Positions 10,318 to 18,442 of a stretch of 64,000 nucleotides of DNA are shown here, piece by piece; positions within the stretch are counted from its first letter, which is position 1, and each line of letters begins with the position of its first letter. The DNA comes from Corallium rubrum. Lineage: Eukaryota > Cnidaria > Anthozoa > Scleralcyonacea > Coralliidae. The stretch lies in the NCBI GenBank assembly GCA_964035015.1, contig OZ036015.1:8235309-8299308 (forward strand), read 5' to 3'. The translations under genes were made by a program, and so were the position numbers. Below the pieces are notes generated by a model that searched no databases, was not told the origin of the DNA, and saw nothing but the letters and a program-made list of their open reading frames with translations.

Positions 10318-11130
10318 TTAGATTTTTGAAGCACAGGAAATCCTGTGGAAGTATCTGCAGTGATTACTAAGCGTGTCTTTATTACGGAACTTCCTACCAC
10401 AGTACCCACATCTTACTCTAGCCCCTGCCATATACTCATCAATGCACCTATGTATCTCGTCGTAATTGTATGACACTAGGGTCCTATATCCATTATCTCC
10501 CAGGGTATCTATGAACGACTTCTGCTTGTCTGAACAGACCCCCGTACCATTCGGAGTCTTCAGCTCTATAGCCAGACCAGAGTATGTCTTGTGTAGGTTC
10601 CCTATAATGATATCAGGTTGCCCACCTCTATACCCCTTCTTCCAGCTGGTTATTCTTTTTAACTTAGTGTCCTGATTCTCTCCTAGTCCTGGTATGACCA
10701 CAGCGTTAGGATGGTACTCTCTTATATACCTTATTACCTGGTAATGTAGGTCATTCTCATTCATCAGTGACAGCTGGTTACCAATAAGTCTAGGTGCTAT
10801 GTACTGACCAGTTTTTCTTATGGATGGTAGAACTTCTCTGAATACCCAGTTTTTAAACCTCTCTGCTGAGGGTAGCTTAGATGAGAATATCAGACTATAT
10901 ACTCCTGGCTCATTTATCAGATAAGTGCTGCTATTGACCAATGCACTGTTTTGGTGCATTGCTGCTAGCATCACCTTTTTCTTATCACACTTGCTAACAT
11001 GATTCCGGACTGCGTTACTTGGCCTCTTATAACCAAGCGCCTCAGCAACGTCTTTCCCTCGGAACCATATATCATCACCATCCTTTTGTGTTCTGATTAT
11101 TTTATCACCGAAACTGAATGACTTGATCAT
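10318..11130 (-). CDS. BRO-N / VRR-NUC nuclease / zinc-finger protein
   Basis: The 270-residue protein has three parts. Residues 1-110 match the BRO-N domain (WFRGKDVAEALGY, VYSLIFSSKLPSAERFKNWV), a DNA-binding domain of large DNA viruses and phages. Residues about 125-232 look like a VRR-NUC PD-(D/E)xK nuclease: GQPDIIIG (170-177) and GLAIELK with E189 and K191. Residues 241-262 form a C2H2-type finger (C241, C244, H257, H262). The fusion suggests a DNA-directed nuclease. It has an intact frame, a CTATAGTATG start and a TTTAAA box at -29. It is next to polB in the leftward block. A role in repair, recombination or host DNA attack is inference. Confidence 0.8.
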   Translation of the reverse strand: MIKSFSFGDKIIRTQKDGDDIWFRGKDVAEALGYKRPSNAVRNHVSKCDKKKVMLAAMHQNSALVNSSTYLINEPGVYSLIFSSKLPSAERFKNWVFREVLPSIRKTGQYIAPRLIGNQLSLMNENDLHYQVIRYIREYHPNAVVIPGLGENQDTKLKRITSWKKGYRGGQPDIIIGNLHKTYSGLAIELKTPNGTGVCSDKQKSFIDTLGDNGYRTLVSYNYDEIHRCIDEYMAGARVRCGYCGRKFRNKDTLSNHCRYFHRISCASKI

Positions 11131-11159
11131 ACTATAGGTAAATATATTTATAAAACCTA

Positions 11160-11170
11160 TTTAAACGCAC
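11160..11170 (-). promoter_or_regulatory. Shared promoter box upstream of the BRO-N gene
   Basis: GTGCGTTTAAA on the minus strand, 29 nt before the ATG at 11130, is identical in sequence and spacing to the box before polB. Confidence 0.6.
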
Positions 11171-11337
11171 CTGACGCCCCGTTTTGGAGCCTTAGGTATT
11201 GAGTGACATCCCTCGATATAGGAAAGTCATGCCATGACCAACATCCCGTTTCAGTACCTTGCTGCTATCATCACTTTTTCACATACCCAGCGGGTCAGGT
11301 GCGTCCACCATCAGAGTTTATTTTCTACACTGACTAT

Positions 11338-11511
11338 ATGGGGGGCATAGAGCGTGACATAGGAAATCTGGTTGATGAAATATGTGAGTCGGAGGGGAAG
11401 GTACCCGACAGAGAAATAGATAAAATGATGAGAGAGCTAATAGATCTTAATAGTCTTTACACAAGGCTAAGACGTAAAAAATCTAAATACAAAAAACACC
11501 AACACTACTAG
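11338..11511 (+). CDS. Small hypothetical protein (57 residues)
   Basis: The frame is open further upstream to 11203, but the ATG at 11338 carries the element's start context (CTATATG). The product is charged and helical: acidic first half (MGGIERDIGNLVDEICE), basic C-terminus (RLRRKKSKYKKHQHY). It is the only plus-strand gene inside the leftward block and is convergent with the gene at 11517. No family recognised. It could be a DNA-binding or regulatory peptide, but nothing proves expression. Confidence 0.45.
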   Translation: MGGIERDIGNLVDEICESEGKVPDREIDKMMRELIDLNSLYTRLRRKKSKYKKHQHY

Positions 11512-11516
11512 TCTGG

Positions 11517-12239
11517 CTATGGACAACCTATACAGCACTCGCCTGGGAACTCAGGTAGGTATATGCCTATGTGGTTACGATTCACATAAGTGTCAATCAC
11601 TTCGGTTATGTCGTCATAATCGTTTCCGGTTATGGTCAAGTATGTCCTCTTAGCCATGCCCAGTAGGTTCTTAAACTGACCATCACTCAGACGTGAGGTG
11701 TTATAACATTTTCTGGAATCACTCAGCCATATAGCCAGGCCATTATGAGCGGTGTCCCCAGAGAGTATTACGATGTCTGGTCCTGTCTTGGACCCAAAAG
11801 TTGGTATCACAATCGAACTACCATAACTTACCGTAGCATGCGCAGCGATGTCATATAACTTGCTAATATCATCAGGTGATAGTGACCCCCTGTCAGTGCC
11901 GCGAAGACGCCCGCTCCTTATATAACGTAACTGTACATTATCCGTTACATAACCACTGGGACGTTTTCCAGATAGGTAAGTGTCTACACTGTGACATAGT
12001 TCGTCATAGTCATTCGAGAATAATACAGCATGCCCTATCCTCTCGAACCTGTTAACCTGATTTAACCTGAGATCTGTTATCCTATCTGACACCCACAGCG
12101 ACAGTCCCTTGAAGCCGTCCCTGTCATCGAATATTACTACTCTAGGTAGGCCTAGACCCACACAACCCTTAGATCTTACAACGAATGGGATCTTTGGGTA
12201 GCGATTACTTATATAACTTACAAGCTTACTAGTCACCAT
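11517..12239 (-). CDS. Tandem degenerate VRR-NUC-like protein
   Basis: The 240-residue protein contains two copies of a segment like the nuclease part of the neighbouring BRO-N protein. In each, the strand carrying the catalytic E-x-K is replaced: GLSLWVS (45-51) and GLAIWLS (167-173), against GLAIELK in the neighbour. The second copy keeps GPDIVI (153-158), matching QPDIII; the first reads LPRVVI. Both continue to a (N)DYD(D/E)...VDTY/IDTY helix like NYDEIHRCIDEY. I infer a duplicated, catalytically dead nuclease fold, perhaps a DNA-binding or regulatory partner. The start is set by GTATAGTATATG and a CACTTAAAG box about 23 nt upstream. A short Cys-rich tail (ECCIGCP) ends it. Confidence 0.7.
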   Translation of the reverse strand: MVTSKLVSYISNRYPKIPFVVRSKGCVGLGLPRVVIFDDRDGFKGLSLWVSDRITDLRLNQVNRFERIGHAVLFSNDYDELCHSVDTYLSGKRPSGYVTDNVQLRYIRSGRLRGTDRGSLSPDDISKLYDIAAHATVSYGSSIVIPTFGSKTGPDIVILSGDTAHNGLAIWLSDSRKCYNTSRLSDGQFKNLLGMAKRTYLTITGNDYDDITEVIDTYVNRNHIGIYLPEFPGECCIGCP

Positions 12240-12262
12240 ATACTATACGTATAAAATTATTT

Positions 12263-12271
12263 CTTTAAGTG
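12263..12271 (-). promoter_or_regulatory. Promoter box overlapping an upstream stop codon
   Basis: CACTTAAAG on the minus strand lies 23 nt before the ATG at 12239. Its TAA is also the stop codon of the zinc-ribbon gene. The same layout occurs at 12800-12808. Confidence 0.45.
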
Positions 12272-12777
12272 TCCCTCCACTTCAGGAACATAGGACATCT
12301 GCATTCAATGCCCCAACCCAACTCCTTATATACAGATCCGAACAACCGATCATCAAACATGTTCTTACTATATCCATCACACATGTCACTGACGTCTGTG
12401 AGTAGTGTTAGTCCTCTGCGACTTGCCAACCTTATTATATAGTAGTTATACCTACTTACATTTTTTCCTATCAGGTTAAGTCTTATCAGAACTGACACGA
12501 CCTTTATGAAATCAGCTGTCAACATTCTTTCATCAGAACTATTAACAACTCCCGCTATCCTTCTAGCAAACCACTTACTTCTCTTATGAACAGTCTTCCT
12601 CTTGCTCCACGACATTAGATCCAGCTCTGGTACAGGTACTGTGAAAGGCCCCTGTAGACCACATGACGTGCAGGTTGGGAAACCATGACAGTTTATACGT
12701 TGACCGCCACAGTCGCATGTGTACATTTCATCGATTTTCCTAAATCTCCGCTCCACATAGTCTTCCCTTCTACCCAT
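12265..12777 (-). CDS. Zinc-ribbon protein, possible VLTF3-like transcription factor
   Basis: The frame opens at 12789, but the ATG at 12777 (MGRREDYVERRF) has the better start context (GTATTATATG) and a CACTTAAAG box 22 nt upstream. Near the N-terminus is a ribbon-type cluster (TCDCGG..INC....PTCTSCG). This is followed by HKRSKWFARRIAG, which resembles the KR-x-x-x-F segment of viral late transcription factor 3. The rest is helical. If the match is right it would direct late transcription of the element. The call rests on two short motifs and could be wrong. Confidence 0.5.
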   Translation of the reverse strand: MGRREDYVERRFRKIDEMYTCDCGGQRINCHGFPTCTSCGLQGPFTVPVPELDLMSWSKRKTVHKRSKWFARRIAGVVNSSDERMLTADFIKVVSVLIRLNLIGKNVSRYNYYIIRLASRRGLTLLTDVSDMCDGYSKNMFDDRLFGSVYKELGWGIECRCPMFLKWRDT

Positions 12778-12799
12778 ATAATACAGCATAGGAATATAT

Positions 12800-12808
12800 C
12801 TTTAAGTG
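12800..12808 (-). promoter_or_regulatory. Promoter box upstream of the zinc-ribbon gene
   Basis: CACTTAAAG on the minus strand, 22 nt before the ATG at 12777. Its TAA doubles as the stop codon of the short hydrophobic frame at 12803-12883. Confidence 0.45.
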
Positions 12809-12883
12809 AGCCCTGCCCTATGTGCTATGAAACCCACAGAGACTCCTGCTATAGCAACAAACATTGCCTGGTACTTCTGCATC
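12803..12883 (-). CDS. Short hydrophobic frame (about 26 residues)
   Basis: The minus-strand frame from the ATG near 12883 to a TAA in the 12800-12808 box encodes one membrane segment (MFVAIAGVSVGFIA). It overlaps the 3' end of the coiled-coil gene at 12849-13226 in another frame. It may be a separate micro-gene, or the displaced C-terminus of that gene after a frameshift. The stop sits exactly in the promoter box, as for 12265, which favours the frame being real. Confidence 0.4.
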
Positions 12884-13226
12884 TCCTTAGAAGGTTTATA
12901 GAAGTCCCAAGTTTAGGTTCACTCCTGAAGGTCATACCATTTGAGGTATATGTTCTCAGCTTATCCAAGGCCCTGTTAGTGGCATTTATATCGGCGTTGG
13001 CATCACTTAACTCTGCTCTAAGTTGAGCCAGTTTGTCCTTATGTCTTATCTCATTCTCATAGAACGCTTCCTTAGCTGCTGCCAGCTTTTCTAAGCTTAG
13101 GTTATGTCTTTTAATCTCCGCCTCATATCCAGTGTGGTTAAGCTTGTTAAATAGGAAACCTGCCCCAGCAAAACTTAATGCAGCGAATGTTGTCTGAAGA
13201 GCTCCACCTGCTAATGCACCTGCCAT
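12849..13226 (-). CDS. Small membrane/coiled-coil protein
   Basis: The 125-residue frame starts with a Gly/Ala-rich hydrophobic segment (AGALAGGALQTTFAALSFAG), followed by a charged helix (about 35-95) with coiled-coil character. The last 20 residues (RRCRSTRQCLLL) look unlike a protein end, and a hydrophobic frame continues in another phase, so a frameshift near 12900 is possible. It belongs to a run of small membrane proteins (12.8-15.1 kb) that may be virion or egress components. No family recognised. Confidence 0.55.
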   Translation of the reverse strand: MAGALAGGALQTTFAALSFAGAGFLFNKLNHTGYEAEIKRHNLSLEKLAAAKEAFYENEIRHKDKLAQLRAELSDANADINATNRALDKLRTYTSNGMTFRSEPKLGTSINLLRRCRSTRQCLLL

Positions 13227-13242
13227 AATGTCACCTAGGTAT

Positions 13243-13466
13243 TCTTGAAGGGGTCCTCAGGTATGTACTTCTTCTGCTGCAGGTATTTTACAGTTAGTGT
13301 TGATGCTGTGATACCAACTGCTAGCTTCACATATGACTTCACACTTTCAGCCGATGTTAGCGGCTCCCTCAAACTTCTTACTAGCCATGCTAAATAGTAT
13401 AACTCCTGCCGTAACTAAAACAGCGTCGAATCCTTCGTTCATAAGTTCCTTCCTCTGAGCCGACAT
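13243..13466 (-). pseudogene. Small membrane protein with a +1 frame break
   Basis: From the ATG at 13466 (context TAGTGGTATG) a 39-residue frame with one membrane segment (FDAVLVTAGVILFSMASKKF) ends in TGA at 13349-13347. The +1 frame is open across that point and continues for about 45 codons to 13243 with a second hydrophobic stretch (KLAVGITASTLTVKYL) and an acidic tail, but has no ATG of its own. I read the two as one gene, interrupted or shifted somewhere before the TGA. Decay, assembly error and programmed shifting all remain open. Confidence 0.45.
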
Positions 13467-13484
13467 ACCACTAGTGATATTTAG

Positions 13485-13802
13485 TTACAATGTCTCCAGA
13501 TTACTGGTCTTTGCAACTGGCTCAGCTGTGTCAGCCACAACAGCAGCAGCAACTTCCCTCCTGTCACTTCTCCATGTGAAGTATAATGACACACCCGCTA
13601 CCAGAAGTCCTGCTAGTCCTAACATATATCCATTAGTAGGTAATGTCCATGAGGAATCTGGCTCGTCCATCTTTATTCTTTCCCTCATCTTTTTCTCTTT
13701 AGCTGCTTTGGATATTGCTGCCAGCCTCTTACCTGCCTCTACACGTTTGGGATCTTTAGTCTTAACATCAGTAGTGATCTTGGGGTCTTTACTGTCAGAC
13801 AT
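13485..13802 (-). CDS. Basic single-pass membrane protein
   Basis: The 105-residue product has a Lys-rich N-terminal half with DPKRVEAGKRLAAISKAAKE, a motif I associate loosely with virus-like elements of aquatic animals, then one membrane segment (YMLGLAGLLVAGVSLYFTW) at about 59-77. The start follows TCTATAAGATG. It ends just before the small gene at 13466. It may be a virion membrane or core-associated protein; function unknown. Confidence 0.6.
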   Translation of the reverse strand: MSDSKDPKITTDVKTKDPKRVEAGKRLAAISKAAKEKKMRERIKMDEPDSSWTLPTNGYMLGLAGLLVAGVSLYFTWRSDRREVAAAVVADTAEPVAKTSNLETL

Positions 13803-13825
13803 CTTATAGATTACTACAGGTTTAC

Positions 13826-14563
13826 TTACCGTCTTGCTGTGAGATACGCTGCAGATACCGCTAAGATAACTGTGAGATACTTACCAGTAAATACTAGAGC
13901 ATCTCCACCAGCCTCCTCAATATCTGACCATGGTATACTTACCTTAGCTGGGTTAAGCTTCTCCCACTTTCTCCTCTTCTTCCCCGCATGTATCACATCT
14001 GAACCTCCTCTTGTTAGTCCAACTGCTAGCCCTGTGACTATAGCCGCTATGCTAAGACCAATACCCACTATCACACCCACCCTCTTCATAGTGTTTCTAA
14101 GCATCTTTCTCTGCCACTCATCATAGTACTCCCTTATACCAGTCCTTAGCAAATCACTCTCCTCATCTGTGAGAACCCTGCCAATTGACCTGAACTCACC
14201 TCCAAGGTACTCCACAGCGTAGTCATTAACAAGACCTGTATCGCTCAGCTCCCTAGTGATCTCGAGGGTACCATTGTCCAGCAGGTAGTCTACGAACCTG
14301 GGATCATTACATCCAGGCTCGAGGTTTAGAATGTTAGTGAAGAAATCCTCCGTGTCTCTGTACGCGTGGCCCCTCCTGATCTTCTTCATCCTATCCTCAC
14401 CAACAATTATTCTGGAATGACTGTCAGTGTAATATTCCTGCTGCTCTGTTCCACCGAAATCTGTTTCCTCTGTTGGTATGTCATAGTCAGCAACCACACC
14501 ATCATCATCAGGAACCTCATAACTACCTAAGGCATTCATTTCAAACTCCTCCAAGCCCTCCAT
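13826..14563 (-). CDS. Acidic membrane protein (245 residues)
   Basis: The N-terminal 65 residues are strongly acidic (VPDDDGVVADYDIPTEETDF). A helical middle is followed by two hydrophobic segments (GVIVGIGLSIAAIVTGLAVG and LTVILAVSAAYL) separated by a basic patch (KKRRKW). The plan, acidic head plus C-terminal membrane part, is shared with the larger plus-strand protein at 16901-18427. Its ATG overlaps the end of the 14541-14690 frame. No family recognised; probably structural. Confidence 0.65.
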   Translation of the reverse strand: MEGLEEFEMNALGSYEVPDDDGVVADYDIPTEETDFGGTEQQEYYTDSHSRIIVGEDRMKKIRRGHAYRDTEDFFTNILNLEPGCNDPRFVDYLLDNGTLEITRELSDTGLVNDYAVEYLGGEFRSIGRVLTDEESDLLRTGIREYYDEWQRKMLRNTMKRVGVIVGIGLSIAAIVTGLAVGLTRGGSDVIHAGKKRRKWEKLNPAKVSIPWSDIEEAGGDALVFTGKYLTVILAVSAAYLTARR

Positions 14564-14690
14564 AACACTCTGATGATTTCATATACGCATGGCCTCTGTA
14601 GACCCTGCTATACCTATCCTTTATTTTTTTCTCCAGTGGCATAGTGCTGTCATTTATTATATTGTCTACCATAGTCACATTGCTGAACAT
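14541..14690 (-). CDS. Small hypothetical protein (49 residues)
   Basis: The frame runs from ATG 14690 to TGA 14543-14541, overlapping the next gene's start by 23 nt, an arrangement common in compact viral genomes. It contains RVYRGHAYMK, echoing RRGHAYRD in the following gene. Too short for assignment. Confidence 0.35.
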   Translation of the reverse strand: MFSNVTMVDNIINDSTMPLEKKIKDRYSRVYRGHAYMKSSECYGGLGGV

Positions 14691-14714
14691 TGTGGATCTG
14701 TCAAACTCAATACC

Positions 14715-15080
14715 TCACAGATATCCTTTGATTGTATTCAGGGACTTTGTATAGCTCTTGTATGCCACCTCACACTGACTGACTTTCTCTACTATCTTTT
14801 TGTTCTTGATATACCCATGCATAAGAAGTCCGATAGCACTTATAGATAATGTAGCGAATCCACCCAATGCACTAAATGCTCCGCCAGCAACAGTTAGGAA
14901 TATAGCAGACATGTTCAGGGTAAGATTGATCCTAGAGAGTCTCTTAAATTGCCACTGGTAGCAGGTAGCCATCATGTGGTAATGCTCATAAAGTGACTTT
15001 AACATCTCAACCTCTCCTGAGCTCAGCTTATCAGATATATGGTTGAATCTTATTATACTCTTCTCTCTGTCAAGTGTCAT
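14715..15080 (-). CDS. Two-helix membrane protein with SLATT-like layout
   Basis: The 121-residue product has a helical, His/Tyr-rich N-terminal half (EHYHMMATCYQWQFKRLSRI), two adjacent membrane segments (about 53-88, LTLNMSAIFLTVAGGAFSAL then TLSISAIGLLMHGYI), and a C-terminal helix with spaced Lys and Tyr. This helix-TM-TM-helix order resembles SLATT effector domains, but no diagnostic residues can be claimed. It is the first gene of the leftward block, 53 bp from the divergent 15134 gene; start context TTAGTTTATG. Confidence 0.6.
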   Translation of the reverse strand: MTLDREKSIIRFNHISDKLSSGEVEMLKSLYEHYHMMATCYQWQFKRLSRINLTLNMSAIFLTVAGGAFSALGGFATLSISAIGLLMHGYIKNKKIVEKVSQCEVAYKSYTKSLNTIKGYL

Positions 15081-15133
15081 AAACTAACCCTGATTCAGAC
15101 TCATATATTAGAGCATATAATCATGCCATAATT
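15081..15133. promoter_or_regulatory. Divergent intergenic promoter region
   Basis: The 53 bp between the two gene blocks hold AT-rich motifs (TATATTAGAGCATATAATC) and the start context of both first genes. All the leftward genes but one lie to the left and all the rightward genes to the right, so both blocks probably have a promoter here. Confidence 0.5.
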
Positions 15134-15814
15134 ATGAGGAAACTGACTGTGACTATAAAAGGATCATATAAGGTGGTTAGACTTGAGGAGCCTATACTTA
15201 CTGGGAAAAATCCCCATATTCTTCTGAAGAAGGCCTACATAATGTGGGAGTACTTTAATGTAACCAGCAGCAAGGGTAACTACTATGTTCATAATAAGAG
15301 GGTGAATAAATTCCTTGGGGATGGTTATTACACATTCCAGGATTTTAAGAAGATACTTGAGGGGAACAGCGGGGTTACATTAACACTTAGTAAACCAGAG
15401 GCTAAGTGTACTATGGTGACTGACAGTAGCACGACGCTAGTACTGCATAACAACTTAGCCTCTTTACTAGGGTTCAGCACCCGTATATTCTTGCCAGGCA
15501 GTAGCACAAAGAGTGGGTTGATAAATGTGAATAATGGGCTGAAGTACTTGGTGGTGATGTGTAATGTAATATCCACATCAATGAATCTGTATAACGGAAG
15601 GAAGAGTAATACCCTAGTGAGTCTTCCAGTCACTAGTGAGCAGTCGCTGTTCGGTTCGACACAGTCATTTGTTGACATTGAGACTGAGCTGGAAATTGGT
15701 AAAGGTGTTATAAATGAGTTGGAATTCCATGTGACAGATCAGAACGGAAACCCGCTTAATGGTTTTGGGAGCATATTGTGGAGCTGTACATCTCGTAGAG
15801 TATATGGACAATGA
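15134..15814 (+). CDS. Candidate penton/fibre-type structural protein
   Basis: The 226-residue protein is rich in beta-strands. It contains segments typical of a Polinton structural family: a LASLLGFSTRIF block, VNNGLKYLVVMCNVI...NLYNGRKSNTLVSLPV, and a closing ELEFHVTDQNGNPLNGFGS. I recall similar proteins adjacent to Polinton capsid genes and considered minor capsid or fibre proteins, but I cannot verify the match. Its TGA overlaps the integrase start (ATGGACAATGA at 15804-15814), so the two are probably co-transcribed. Confidence 0.5.
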   Translation: MRKLTVTIKGSYKVVRLEEPILTGKNPHILLKKAYIMWEYFNVTSSKGNYYVHNKRVNKFLGDGYYTFQDFKKILEGNSGVTLTLSKPEAKCTMVTDSSTTLVLHNNLASLLGFSTRIFLPGSSTKSGLINVNNGLKYLVVMCNVISTSMNLYNGRKSNTLVSLPVTSEQSLFGSTQSFVDIETELEIGKGVINELEFHVTDQNGNPLNGFGSILWSCTSRRVYGQ

Positions 15815-16893
15815 CATAGAATTGGAACAGGGGCTGAGAGATATATACTATAACCCAGCAACTGGTTACCAGTCAGCTGAGAGACTTTACCAGAAAGCAT
15901 TGGCTGATGGTCTCCCCGGTGTGAGTAGGAAGAAGGTCACTGAGTGGTTGAAATCGCAGGACACTTTTACACGGTACAGGAAAATAGTTGGCAAGCATAA
16001 GTTCAGACAGACTAGGGTTTACTACCTTGGTGAGCAGCTTGCAAATGGATCTTGTTGATATGGGTAAGTATGGGAATAAGAATGGGGGATACCGTTGGAT
16101 ACTGACGGCTGTTGAAATTCTGAGCAGATATGCCTTTGCCATCCCTGTGTATAGGAAAGACACTGGAAGTATGACCAAGGCGGTAACGTTGTTGCTTAAG
16201 AAATTTAAGAAGCGTTTTGGAGCGGATCCAGAACTGGTGCAGTTTGATGACGGTAAGGAATTTTACAATGTTGGGGTGAGGTCCTTACTGGAGGGAGCTG
16301 GTGCTAAGTACTTTAGCACTCTATCAGATAAGAAGGCTGCTGTTGTGGAACGGTTTAACAGAACCTTAAAGACGGCTATGTGGAAGTACTTCTACAGTAA
16401 GGGAACATATAAGTGGACTGATGTTCTAGACTCGCTGGTTAGCAATTACAATAACAGTAAGCATAGAACTATACTGATGAAACCGGCTAATGTGAATAAA
16501 AGTAATGAGGCTGAAGTGTGGAACACTTTATTTGGTCACACATCTGGAGAATACCCTCTAGCTAAATTTAAAGTTGGTGATACTGTTAGGATAAGTAAGT
16601 ACAAAAGCATATTCACTAAGGGCTATGAGGCTAACTTCACAGAGGAACTATTCAAGGTGACTAAGGTGATTAGGGGTGATCCAAATGTTTATGAAATAGC
16701 GGACTTAGAGGGTGAGCCAATAATTGGGAAGTTTTATGAAGAGGAGCTAAGTGCTGTTGTTAAGAAGGATCATGTGTATAGGGTGGAGAAAATACTGAAG
16801 AGGAAAAAGAAGATGGCCCTGGTGAAGTGGCTCGGGTATGATAGTAAGCATAATAGCTGGGTACCTGAGAGTGATATTCAGAATATTGGTTAG
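15804..16893 (+). pseudogene. Polinton integrase with chromodomain, frame-broken
   Basis: A retroviral-type DDE integrase inserts the element into host DNA. The N-terminal part runs 15804-16058 in one frame (LRDIYYNPATGYQSAERLY, then a HKFRQ segment) and ends in TGA. The catalytic core is in the +1 frame, overlapping from about 16036. Core residues are the Asp in QMDLVDM (16048), Asp in VQFDDGKEF (about 16246) and Glu in VVERFNRT (about 16348), an intact DD(33)E set. A C-terminal chromodomain (YRVEKIL...VKWLGYDSKHNSWVPE) ends at 16893 and probably binds methylated histones. As sequenced no single frame makes the full protein; mutation, assembly error or +1 frameshifting are possible. Confidence 0.85.
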
Positions 16894-16900
16894 TTTATAG

Positions 16901-18427
16901 ATGGCTGACGCTGATGGTGTATTTGACGACTTTGAAAACAATCCTCCTGAAAATGGTGAAGGGGATGGCGAAGAGTGGTCAGAATATGATGACCCGTTAT
17001 TTCAGGATGAAGACCCTTATGCTGAGACTAAATGGATTGATGAGGACATAAACTATGAGGGTACGGACATTACTAATGTTAGGAGAGTAGGAACTAAGGG
17101 TAATCTACAGAACTTCGTTAACAATCTGATAACTAGTAAAGACACCTTCAGTAAAAAACTGCCGAGGCATAAACAGGACAAGGTGGTTAGGCTTATCAGA
17201 TCATTCTTAACTGTATCTGAAGGTCTCACTACTAGACCACTACTAAATAATGAGCCTGGTCTGGAAATAATACGGGGCGTCTCTTTTGGGAAAAGTGGGG
17301 AAGTCGTATCAGGTGGTCACGAGCTAACTCTTAGTTACCGTGGTGTAGACGTCAGGTTGATTAACACGTCCCGTAATGACGACAGTGGTAACCCTATCAC
17401 TGATAAACTTAATGTGGGGTCAGACAGAGAGAAGGAGTTCACCGAACTAGTTGAACATGCAGTGGTGCTCACAAGTCATTATATAGAGTCATTGGTAGAT
17501 GAAACAGGGGCAAGTGAGGAAGTAGTTAGTGATGTGGTTAGTGAAAATGAGTATTCCGAGCCCACACCTGAGATGGTTAAGGAAATGATGATGGAAAAGA
17601 GTAAACACTATAGTAGACCAAAGCCAGGGGAAAGGATAGACAGACTTCTTACGGACCTTAATGACACAACCATTTTTGACGGAACTGGTACTGACCCAAT
17701 TTATCTGCCAGATATACCTGAAAGTGTAACAATGGAAATAGTTGAGTCAGCTGTTTCAGATATCAGTGGGAGGTTACATGAGAGGGTTAGCGAGCTGACA
17801 GAGCAGGAGATCCGTGAGTTCGCAGGGATGTTGGATCCTAAGGGGGATGCTGACACTAAGATAGAAGCACTGGACCAGTTGGCTAATGAATACAGACTGA
17901 AGGCTCTTAGAGAGACCAACAAGCTGAAGGAGCAGCTGTATAGGAATATTAGTGAGGTGGCTGAGCTGAAGAGCGATCTGATACACATTGTTGAGAAAGG
18001 AGGAGTCCCTAAATATCAAGAGTCTAGGTCAGTGTTTGAGGAGGAGGTTGATAACAATGAGAGCATAAGAGATCTTTCTATGTTAGAACGATTTAAGAAG
18101 TCGATGAAGGAGAACTGGCTTGGTGCGACATCTCTTGCTGTAGCTGTGGCTTCCCTTCTGACGACGGTAATAATGGGAATGCGTTATAATATCAGAAGAG
18201 GTGCAGGTGCTGTCGGATCATTCGGACGGTCGGTCTATAATACCTTTAGGAATCTGGCAAAGAAACTTGGTCCAGTGCTAGGTCCTATTATCATGGCTGT
18301 TGGTAACCTGGTAGTTGCTCTGCTAAAGTATGGTGCTATGGGGTTGGCTTGGTTGGCCAGCAATCTGTGGGTGTTGGTTCTGGCGATCGTATGGATGGTT
18401 TATGATAGGTATGGAAAGAAGAAATAA
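16901..18427 (+). CDS. Large acidic membrane-anchored protein (508 residues)
   Basis: The first 65 residues are very acidic (FDDFENNPPENGEGDGEEWS). A globular middle is followed by long helices with coiled-coil pattern (about 290-370). The C-terminus has hydrophobic segments (LAVAVASLLTTVIMG; GPIIMAVGNLVVALL; NLWVLVLAIVWMVY) and ends in a basic YDRYGKKK. It starts seven bases after the integrase stop, in a TTAGTTTATAGATG context. No family recognised. Position between integrase and capsid suggests a structural or membrane-associated virion protein. Confidence 0.65.
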   Translation: MADADGVFDDFENNPPENGEGDGEEWSEYDDPLFQDEDPYAETKWIDEDINYEGTDITNVRRVGTKGNLQNFVNNLITSKDTFSKKLPRHKQDKVVRLIRSFLTVSEGLTTRPLLNNEPGLEIIRGVSFGKSGEVVSGGHELTLSYRGVDVRLINTSRNDDSGNPITDKLNVGSDREKEFTELVEHAVVLTSHYIESLVDETGASEEVVSDVVSENEYSEPTPEMVKEMMMEKSKHYSRPKPGERIDRLLTDLNDTTIFDGTGTDPIYLPDIPESVTMEIVESAVSDISGRLHERVSELTEQEIREFAGMLDPKGDADTKIEALDQLANEYRLKALRETNKLKEQLYRNISEVAELKSDLIHIVEKGGVPKYQESRSVFEEEVDNNESIRDLSMLERFKKSMKENWLGATSLAVAVASLLTTVIMGMRYNIRRGAGAVGSFGRSVYNTFRNLAKKLGPVLGPIIMAVGNLVVALLKYGAMGLAWLASNLWVLVLAIVWMVYDRYGKKK

Positions 18428-18442
18428 GATATAACTTAGTCT

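Noticed and set aside
15988..16893. Host retrovirus or Gypsy integrase
   Set aside because: Neighbouring polymerase, ATPase and capsid genes and the 6-bp duplication place it in the Polinton.
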